11,182 bases of DNA from Solirubrobacteraceae bacterium (GTDB lineage: Bacteria; Actinomycetota; Thermoleophilia; Solirubrobacterales; Solirubrobacteraceae), in assembly GCA_030043235.1 (NCBI GenBank), contig JASHYF010000448.1:1-11182 (forward strand), read 5' to 3'. Shown here piece by piece: positions 6,464 to 11,182 of the stretch (position 1 is its first letter; each line of letters opens with the position of its first letter). The notes under the pieces were generated by a model. The model was not told where the DNA came from. It worked only from the letters and a program-made list of their open reading frames with translations, and ran no database searches. Made by a program: the position numbers and the translations under genes.

Positions 6464-6706
6464 ATGCGTCTCGAGGGCATCAACGCCGGCGACATCGTCG
6501 AGGTCGACCGCAAGGGCAGGCGCTTCCATGCCGTGGTCACCGGCACGGTGCCCGGCGGGCTGGCGATCCAGCCCACCGACCGGCGCGTCAACTTCTACTC
6601 CTGCCGCAGTCGCGAGGTCATCGGCCACTGGGCCAAGCGCGGGCGGCCGCGTCAGACGAGCGAGCCGCTGCGCCCGTCGCCGCGCCAACTGCAGATCGAT
6701 CTATAG
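6464..6706 (+). CDS. Small conserved-looking hypothetical protein, possible SH3-like barrel (80 aa)
   Basis: I do not recognise this as a named family. The protein is short and basic. Residues 3-60 read like a small beta barrel: GDIVEVDRKGRRFHAVVTG, then a GGLAIQP turn, RRVNFYSC, and REVIGHWAKRGRP. The start GDIVEV and regular strand pattern suggest an SH3- or KOW-like fold, and the basic tail (KRGRPRQ) could bind nucleic acid. There is no signal peptide or membrane segment. The ATG at 6464 is preferred; an in-frame GTG at 6443 would add seven residues. The gene ends 12 bases before the glycosyltransferase start, so the two are probably co-transcribed. It is divergent from the NYN gene. Function is unknown, but coding status is supported by clean spacing and coherent protein features. 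Confidence 0.7.
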   Translation: MRLEGINAGDIVEVDRKGRRFHAVVTGTVPGGLAIQPTDRRVNFYSCRSREVIGHWAKRGRPRQTSEPLRPSPRQLQIDL

Positions 6707-6718
6707 GGTCTCGGCACT

Positions 6719-7942
6719 GTGAGCGGCCGCGTGCTCATCCTCTCCTGGGAGTATCCGCCGGTGATCGAGGGCGGCCTGGCTCGCCACGTGCGCAAGCTCG
6801 CGCAGGCGCTCGTGCGTCAGGGGGTCGGCGTGGACGTGCTCACGCGGGGGTTGGACCGCGAGGGCGAGCTCGACCCGGTTGGCGCCGGGGAAGGCAGCGC
6901 GGTGAGCGTGCATCGCGTGCGCGAGCCGGGCTGGCCACGCGAGCTCGATCGCTTCGTCGCGTGGGTAGAGCAGATGAACCACGACATGCTCGTCGCCGGC
7001 GAAGCGCTCGCGCAAGAGCGTTCCTACGAGCTCGTGCATGGTCACGACTGGCTCGTGGCGCACGCCGCCGCCGGCCTCGCCGACAGGCTCGAGCTCCCGT
7101 ACGTGACGACCGTCCACGCCACCGAGCACGGGCGCCACCAGGGCTGGGTGCACGAGCAGCCACAGTCGCACATCCACGCGGTCGAGCGCTGGATGGCCAA
7201 CCGCGCGGACGCCGTGATCGTGTGCTCGTACTACATGCGCGGGCACGTGGCCGACATCTTCGACATCGACGAGCGACGGGTCGCCGTCATCCCCAACGGC
7301 GTGGACCCAAGCGAACTGCGGGCGAACGGCGACCTCGAAGCGCTGCGAGGCGAGTTCGCGGCGCCGCACGAGAAGCTCGTGCTGCTCGTCGGGCGCCTCG
7401 TCTACGAGAAGGGCTTCCAGCTCGCGCTCGACGCGCTGCCCGGCGTGCTCGCTCGCCTCCCGGGCGTGCGCTTCCTCGTCGCCGGCAGCGGCACTCACGA
7501 GGCCGAGCTGAAGGCTCAGGCCGTGCGCCTGGGCCTGTCCGGGCACGGGACCTTCCTCGGGTGGATCGGCGACGACGTGCTGCACCGCCTCTACGGCATC
7601 GCCGACCTGTGCGTCGTCCCCTCGATCTACGAGCCCTTCGGGCTGGTGGCTCTGGAGGCGATGGCCTCCGGCTGCCCGTGCATCGTCGCCGACACCGGCG
7701 GGCTGCGCGAGGTGGTGCCGGTCGGCGAGCGCGTGGGACTGCGCTTCAACGGCGGAGACCCAGAGCATCTGGGCGTGATGATCGAGCGCCTGCTCGTCGA
7801 CGAGGCGCTGCGTGACCGCCTCGTCACGGAGGCATCCGAGCACGTGCTGCGCTTCGACTGGGAAGACGTGGCGCAGCGAACACGCGGCATCTACGATGAG
7901 CTGCACAAGCTCGCGCCACGGGAGGAGGCTCGGAGAGGATGA
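6719..7942 (+). CDS. GT4-family glycosyltransferase (407 aa)
   Basis: This is a retaining GT-B glycosyltransferase of family GT4, which moves a sugar from a nucleotide or phosphate donor to an acceptor in the cytoplasm. The N-terminal half has the typical opening ILSWEYPPVIEGGLARHV (G18, G19 form the glycine loop) and a VHGHDWLVAHAA segment. The C-terminal half contains IPNGVDP, VGRLVYEKGF with the donor-phosphate residues R226 and K231, and the E-x7-E motif EPFGLVALE (E305, E313), followed by DTGGLREVV. Length is normal. The style resembles bacterial glycogen/starch synthase-like GT4 enzymes that start with a WEYPP motif, but the donor and acceptor cannot be determined. Start: GTG at 6719, with AGGG (6705-6708) 10 bases upstream. 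The gene follows the small protein by 12 bases and overlaps the acyl-CoA ligase start by 4 bases (ATGA). Confidence 0.92.
   Translation: MSGRVLILSWEYPPVIEGGLARHVRKLAQALVRQGVGVDVLTRGLDREGELDPVGAGEGSAVSVHRVREPGWPRELDRFVAWVEQMNHDMLVAGEALAQERSYELVHGHDWLVAHAAAGLADRLELPYVTTVHATEHGRHQGWVHEQPQSHIHAVERWMANRADAVIVCSYYMRGHVADIFDIDERRVAVIPNGVDPSELRANGDLEALRGEFAAPHEKLVLLVGRLVYEKGFQLALDALPGVLARLPGVRFLVAGSGTHEAELKAQAVRLGLSGHGTFLGWIGDDVLHRLYGIADLCVVPSIYEPFGLVALEAMASGCPCIVADTGGLREVVPVGERVGLRFNGGDPEHLGVMIERLLVDEALRDRLVTEASEHVLRFDWEDVAQRTRGIYDELHKLAPREEARRG
7921..7938 (+). promoter_or_regulatory. Double ribosome binding site deciding the ligase start
   Basis: Two purine-rich Shine-Dalgarno stretches lie in the end of the glycosyltransferase gene. 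GGAGGAGG (7921-7928) is 10 bases before the ATG at 7939, and GGAGAGG (7932-7938) is 9 bases before the ATG at 7948. Either start can be served well; the two proteins differ by only three residues. Confidence 0.6.
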
Positions 7943-9624
7943 GTCAGATGCTGCGGGGTCTGATGCAGGACGACTTCCCGCTGACGCTCGACCACCTCAG
8001 GCGCCGGCTCGGCAGCTGCAACGAGGGCGCCGAGGTCGTGACTCTGAACCCGGACGCAACCAGCGTGTGTCGCGCGAGCCACGCCGAGGTCTCACAGCGC
8101 ATCGACCGCCTCGCGCGGGCGCTGGGCACGCTCGGCATCCAGCAGGGCGACCGCGTGGGCACCTTCGCCTGGAACAACCAACGCCACTTCGAGCTGTACT
8201 TCGCGGTGCCGTGCATCGGCGCGGTGCTGCACACGCTGAACGTCCGCCTGTTCCAGGAGCAGCTCACCTACATCGTCAACCACGCCGAAGACCGGGTGAT
8301 CTTCGTCGACGACTCGCTCGTGCCCCTGCTCGCCAAGCTCGCCCCCACGTTCAACACGGTGGAGCGCTACGTGGTGATGGGCGAGATGCAGGGGGAGGAG
8401 GCGGACGAGCTGCCGAACGCGCTGCCGTATGAGCAGCTGCTCGAGCGGGCGCAGGCGAACCCCGACGACGCGTTCGAGTATCCCCAGCTGGACGAGCGCC
8501 AAGCAGCGTCGCTGTGCTACACGAGCGGCACCACCGGCAACCCCAAGGGCGTGCTCTACTCGCACCGCTCGATCAGCCTGCACTCGACGGTCACGCTGAG
8601 CAAGGACGGCACGGGACTGTCCCGCGCCGATCGCATCCTCGCGGTCGTGCCGATGTTCCACGTGAACGCCTGGGGGCTCCCCTACGGCGCGGCGCTCGCA
8701 GGCGCCGATCTGATCCTGCCCGACCGTCACCTGCAGCCGGAGCCGCTCGCCGGCCTGATCGAGCGCGAGCGCCCGACGCTGATGGGCTGCGTCCCCACGA
8801 TCTTCCAGGGGCTGCTCAGCTACGCCGAGGCGCATCCCGGGCTCGACCTGTCCTCGCTGACCAACGCCGCCTGCGGCGGCTCGGCAGTGCCGCGCCGGCT
8901 GATGAAGGATTTCGAGGAGCGTCACGACGTGCGCATCTTCCAGGCCTGGGGCATGACCGAGACGAGCCCCGTGGCGACCTATTCGCGCCCGCGCGAGCGC
9001 ACCCCCGGCGGAGGCACGCGCGAGCACGACGACGACTACTGGGACGAGCGGGCGACTCAGGGCCGGCCGCTGCCGTGGGTGGAGCTGCGCCTGGCCGGCG
9101 ATGACGGCGGCGAGGTCCCGTGGGACGGAACCGCCACCGGCGAGATCGAAGTCCGCGGCCCGTGGGTGGCCTCGCGCTACTTCGCGGACAGCTCGGAAGA
9201 CGAGAAGTTCGCCACCGGCTGGCTGCGCACCGGCGACATCGCCGCGGTCGACGAGCGCGGCAACGTGCGCATCACCGACCGCTCGAAGGACGTGATCAAG
9301 TCCGGTGGCGAGTGGATCTCCTCGGTCGAGCTGGAGAACGAGCTGATGTCCCACCCGGACGTCGTCGAGGCGGCGGTGATCGCCAAGCCGGACGAGCGCT
9401 GGTCGGAGCGGCCGCTGTGCTGCGTGGTGCTGCGCGAGCACGCCGGCGCGGATGCGCCGGCGCTCGTCGAGCACCTGCGCGGGCGTGTCGCCAAGTGGTG
9501 GCTGCCGGACGAGTTTGCGTTCGTCAGCGAGATCCCCAAGACCAGCGTCGGCAAGTTCGACAAGAAGCTGCTGCGGGCGCGTCTTGCCGAAGGCAAGCTG
9601 GAAGGCCGCGTCCCCGTCTCGTGA
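7939..9624 (+). CDS. AMP-forming acyl-CoA synthetase (fatty acid-CoA ligase, FadD/AlkK type, 561 aa)
   Basis: This is an enzyme of the adenylate-forming (ANL) superfamily that activates a carboxylic acid, probably a medium- or long-chain fatty acid, with ATP and then joins it to CoA. All core motifs are present: the P-loop-like YTSGTTGNPKG (194-204), the GWGMTE-type motif QAWGMTETSP (335-344), GWLRTGD (427-433), the hinge region DRSKDVIKSGGEW (447-459) and the C-terminal lysine of the adenylation step, K539, in SVGKFDKK. Length is normal and there is no membrane segment. All 14 Lys codons read are AAG. The ATG at 7939 overlaps the upstream stop (ATGA); the ATG at 7948 has an equally good ribosome binding site. 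Coupling to a glycosyltransferase could point to glycolipid or lipid metabolism, but this is only inference. The exact substrate cannot be told from these motifs. Confidence 0.94.
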   Translation: MSQMLRGLMQDDFPLTLDHLRRRLGSCNEGAEVVTLNPDATSVCRASHAEVSQRIDRLARALGTLGIQQGDRVGTFAWNNQRHFELYFAVPCIGAVLHTLNVRLFQEQLTYIVNHAEDRVIFVDDSLVPLLAKLAPTFNTVERYVVMGEMQGEEADELPNALPYEQLLERAQANPDDAFEYPQLDERQAASLCYTSGTTGNPKGVLYSHRSISLHSTVTLSKDGTGLSRADRILAVVPMFHVNAWGLPYGAALAGADLILPDRHLQPEPLAGLIERERPTLMGCVPTIFQGLLSYAEAHPGLDLSSLTNAACGGSAVPRRLMKDFEERHDVRIFQAWGMTETSPVATYSRPRERTPGGGTREHDDDYWDERATQGRPLPWVELRLAGDDGGEVPWDGTATGEIEVRGPWVASRYFADSSEDEKFATGWLRTGDIAAVDERGNVRITDRSKDVIKSGGEWISSVELENELMSHPDVVEAAVIAKPDERWSERPLCCVVLREHAGADAPALVEHLRGRVAKWWLPDEFAFVSEIPKTSVGKFDKKLLRARLAEGKLEGRVPVS

Positions 9625-9669
9625 GCACGTTTTGCATCGCCCAAAAGCGGAAACAGCGAGTGCGAAAGC

Positions 9670-9713
9670 GTACGCCGGCCGCGATAGGTGATAGACCTTG
9701 CGCGGCCGCGTGC
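9670..9713 (+). promoter_or_regulatory. Long nested inverted repeat in the LPxTG gene leader
   Basis: An 8-base perfect stem, CGGCCGCG (9676-9683) with CGCGGCCG (9701-9708), encloses a second dyad AGGT-GATAG-ACCT (9686-9698), separated from it by a 2x2 mismatch. The stem extends outward by five more pairs, one a G-T wobble (9670-9674 with 9709-9713), with C9675 bulged. It lies 45 bases after the ligase stop and 120 bases before the LPxTG gene. No U tract follows, so it is a poor terminator. It could be an RNA structure in a 5' leader or a protein binding site. I could not match it to a known riboswitch. Confidence 0.5.
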
Positions 9714-9823
9714 AGGCGAGTGAGCACGGACGGCGAAATCAGAGGCCACGTTGGCAGGACAGCGACCGCACAAGCAACCGAGAGCCCTGAAGCGGGGCCG
9801 CATTCTTCAGCAGACGATCAATC

Positions 9824-9828
9824 GGAGG
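9824..9828 (+). promoter_or_regulatory. Ribosome binding site of the LPxTG gene
   Basis: GGAGG lies 5 bases before the ATG at 9834 and supports that start. A second in-frame ATG at 9852 has GGAG at 9841-9844, 7 bases upstream, and is a possible alternative that would shorten the signal peptide's N-region by six residues. Confidence 0.65.
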
Positions 9829-9833
9829 TTGGC

Positions 9834-10241
9834 ATGACTCGGAGCGATGTCATGGCCTCGAGCAGGCCACACACACCAAGCGCAGCACCTACGCGGAGTC
9901 GCCCGAGGGGCGTCCGGCGCGCGCTGTGCGTCGTTGCCGCGCTCGCGCTCGCGCTGGCGCTCGTGCCCAGCGTGGCGCTCGCCGCGTCGGAAACCACCAC
10001 GGGCTACAAACAGGAACCCAAAGAACCGAAAACCACGACGACAACGACGACCACGCCGAAAGCGGAAGAAAAACCCTCAACCACGTCTACGACCACCACG
10101 ACTCCCGAAAAAGTGACCACGCTTCCCTACACGGGCTTGGATCTGCGCTGGGAGATCGGCCTGGCGGTGCTGCTCGTCCTCGCCGGAGGGTCGATCTTGT
10201 TCGTTCAGCGCCGGCAGCGCCGCGCGGGCAGTAAAGGCTGA
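9834..10241 (+). CDS. Small LPxTG-type cell-wall-anchored protein with Thr-rich stalk (135 aa)
   Basis: This is a short exported protein predicted to be fixed to the cell wall by a sortase. It has a long basic N-region (residues 1-29, ending RPRGVRR), a hydrophobic signal core (30-49) and a likely cleavage site after ALA (about residue 50). The mature part is a low-complexity stalk of Thr, Lys, Glu and Pro (52-96) with a run of eight Thr at 67-74. The sorting signal follows: LPYTG (97-101), a hydrophobic segment (about 108-124) and a positive tail RRQRRAGSKG. After cleavage only about 50 residues would remain, with no globular domain. The function is unknown; a spacer, glycosylated stalk or small wall peptide is possible. 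The stalk uses only AAA for Lys and only GAA for Glu (6 of 6 each), unlike its neighbours. No sortase gene is in the window. It is convergent with the sigma-factor operon. Confidence 0.85.
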   Translation: MTRSDVMASSRPHTPSAAPTRSRPRGVRRALCVVAALALALALVPSVALAASETTTGYKQEPKEPKTTTTTTTTPKAEEKPSTTSTTTTTPEKVTTLPYTGLDLRWEIGLAVLLVLAGGSILFVQRRQRRAGSKG

Positions 10242-10296
10242 GCACACACGCAGAGGCGGGCGCGGCTTCAGGGTCGAGCCGTTCGCGGGGCGCTTG
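10242..10296. other. Short gap between convergent genes with a weak hairpin
   Basis: In this 55-base gap CGGCT (10263-10267) can pair with AGCCG (10277-10281) around a 9-base loop. It is centred where a shared bidirectional terminator would be expected, but the stem is short and no T run lies on either side, so this remains a weak candidate. Confidence 0.25.
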
Positions 10297-10983
10297 CTAG
10301 CGGCGGCGGTGAGACGGCGTGCGGGCCTTGGGCTCCGCCCGCAGGAGTGGCGAAGGCGGCTGGCAGAACGGCGCGCTCGCGGGCTCGGTGACGCTCCCGA
10401 CGTACTCGACGCACGGTTGCGCCGGCTTGGTCGAGCAGCCACCGGCACGCGCTCGCGGGGGGCGCGGTCGACCTGCTATCGCAAGCGCGCAGCCTTCCTC
10501 GCATTCGCCCAGCGTCACCGAGCAGCGACGGCCGCCTCGCGCAAGCCTTTTCACGGACGGGCTGCGCAGCGCCAGCCTGGCCGGCTGCGCCTTCGCCTGC
10601 AGCGCCTGCGGCGATGCGAGAACGCCGTCGTGCGGGCCCACCGGCTGTGCGCCACCGCAGCGCGGCTTGGCAGGGGCTGCACCGGGGGCGCAGGGGCGGG
10701 GCGCCGGCGCGAGCGCTGTCGCGGCAAGGATCGCGGCCGTGACTGCCGCGAGCACGGCGGCGCCCGTCACGGCTCCGCCGATCGAGAGCCGCCGGCGATC
10801 GCGTGAGACGAGCGGATGCGCGGCTGCGCGCGCGCGAGGAGCGCGAGCGCCACCGCGAGCGTCGCCCTCTGCGTGCGCCCCGCGCCGTATGTGATCCGAG
10901 ATGCGCCGCCAGTCAGCGGCCGGTATGGATGGCACGGGGTTTCTCGCGCGCAGCTGCTCGAGTGGATCGGGCGTGCGGCTCAT
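10297..10983 (-). CDS. Single-pass membrane protein, probable partner of the ECF sigma factor, Cys-rich outer domain (228 aa)
   Basis: This gene starts with an ATG that overlaps the stop of the ECF sigma factor gene by 4 bases, so the two are co-translated. That is the usual place for an anti-sigma or sigma-modulating membrane protein. The N-terminal part (1-65) is presumably cytoplasmic and contains DPLEQLRARNPVP (6-18) and W25, a pattern I recall from proteins encoded next to sigma factors in Thermoleophilia. No zinc-finger (HxxxCxxC) anti-sigma motif is present. A hydrophobic segment follows at 66-92. The C-terminal part (93-228) is rich in Pro, Ala and Arg and holds eight Cys (98, 109, 154, 161, 165, 183, 191, 207), all on the predicted outer side. 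In the alternative frame start at 11151 the extra residues are only antisense to the sigma gene, so 10983 is preferred. The protein has no clear named family; the anti-sigma role is inferred from gene order. Confidence 0.7.
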   Translation of the reverse strand: MSRTPDPLEQLRARNPVPSIPAADWRRISDHIRRGAHAEGDARGGARAPRARAAAHPLVSRDRRRLSIGGAVTGAAVLAAVTAAILAATALAPAPRPCAPGAAPAKPRCGGAQPVGPHDGVLASPQALQAKAQPARLALRSPSVKRLARGGRRCSVTLGECEEGCALAIAGRPRPPRARAGGCSTKPAQPCVEYVGSVTEPASAPFCQPPSPLLRAEPKARTPSHRRR

Positions 10984-11182
10984 GCGGAAGCCTCCGAGAC
11001 GGTGTGGCCGGTGCTCACCCTGCCGGCGTCGCCGGGCGATTCGGCCAACACGCGGGCAAGGCGACGGCGAGCGCGATGAAGGCGAACCGCGAGGGCCGCT
11101 GCCGAGCAGCCCGTGACGGTGGCCGCCTCCCTGATGGACAGTCCCTCCCACGCCGTCAAGAGCAGCACCTCGCTGTCACGCT
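10980..11182 (-). CDS. ECF-type RNA polymerase sigma factor, C-terminal part (region 4), truncated by window end
   Basis: Sixty-seven C-terminal residues are visible; the start lies beyond 11182. They match sigma-70 region 4, which binds the -35 element: RDSEVLLLTAWEGLSIREAA is followed by the helix-turn-helix segment TVTGCSAAALAVRLHRARRRL. The pattern (E)VLLLxAWEGLS...GCS..A..VRLHRARRRL is typical of extracytoplasmic-function sigma factors in actinobacteria. Region 2 is outside the window. The stop at 10980-10982 overlaps the ATG of the membrane protein gene, which implies that the two act together. The stimulus and regulon cannot be read here. Confidence 0.9.
   Translation of the reverse strand, partial: RDSEVLLLTAWEGLSIREAATVTGCSAAALAVRLHRARRRLARVLAESPGDAGRVSTGHTVSEASA

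Noticed and set aside
4216..7815. Open frame of 1199 codons on the plus strand
   Set aside because: It runs antisense through the cyclase and NYN genes and in another frame through the glycosyltransferase. It is almost only Arg, Ala, Gly and Pro with no domain, as expected for a GC-rich shadow frame.
6701..7906. Open frame of 401 codons on the minus strand
   Set aside because: It is antisense to the glycosyltransferase gene, which has full motifs; the antisense product is His/Val/Ala-rich without any recognisable domain.
8092..9474. Open frame of 460 codons on the minus strand
   Set aside because: It mirrors the acyl-CoA ligase gene, which has all family motifs. The frame is a by-product of GC-rich third positions.
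9120..9833. Long N-terminal extension of the LPxTG protein into the ligase gene
   Set aside because: The signal peptide begins at 9834 with a good GGAGG site; the upstream frame overlaps the ligase in the wrong frame and is Arg-rich noise.
10294..10894. Plus-strand open frames opposite the sigma partner gene
   Set aside because: The minus-strand gene is supported by the ATGA overlap, a membrane segment and its position after the sigma gene; the plus frames show none of this.

Overview
The window is GC-rich bacterial DNA. Its gene style suggests an actinobacterium, most likely of the class Thermoleophilia (Solirubrobacterales-like). The hints are an exported protein built of IPT/TIG, PKD and FN3-like modules with a cysteine-containing C-terminal module, leaderless-looking gene starts, ATGA overlaps between neighbours, an alpha/beta-hydrolase-cyclase fusion, and an ECF sigma factor followed by a single-pass membrane partner. 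The lineage call is recalled from protein style and was not checked by any search.

Layout. (1) 1-3550 (+) is the 3' part of a long mosaic surface or secreted protein; its start lies outside the window. (2) 3719-4462 (+) is a compact type II toxin-antitoxin module: a promoter overlapping a perfect 18-base palindrome, a Phd/VapB-type antitoxin and a VapC-type PIN ribonuclease. (3) 4711-6419 (-) is a two-gene unit in which an NYN/YacP-like nuclease gene overlaps by 4 bases the gene for an alpha/beta-hydrolase-like domain fused to a class III nucleotide cyclase. All three hydrolase triad positions look lost, so this domain may be a sensor rather than an enzyme. (4) 6464-9624 (+), divergent from the previous unit, carries a small orphan protein, a GT4 glycosyltransferase and an AlkK/FadD-type acyl-CoA ligase, with 12 bases and then a 4-base overlap between genes. 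(5) 9834-10241 (+) is a small LPxTG-type wall-anchored protein with a Thr-rich stalk, preceded by a 209-base leader that holds a long nested inverted repeat. (6) 10297-11182 (-), convergent to it, is the 3' end of an ECF sigma factor gene, overlapping by 4 bases a gene for a membrane protein with eight cysteines after its transmembrane segment, the usual position of a regulatory partner.

How the genes fit together. The surface protein, wall-anchored protein, glycosyltransferase and membrane-linked sigma system all fit an envelope theme, but only the three ATGA overlaps and the toxin-antitoxin pairing give real evidence of joint action. I see no CRISPR array, rRNA, tRNA, insertion sequence or phage genes. 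No gene-free stretch exceeds 300 bases; the longest are 4463-4710, 9625-9833 and 3551-3757. The best candidates for something undescribed are the degenerate hydrolase-cyclase coupled to a nuclease gene, the Cys-rich sigma partner, and the structured leader of the LPxTG gene.
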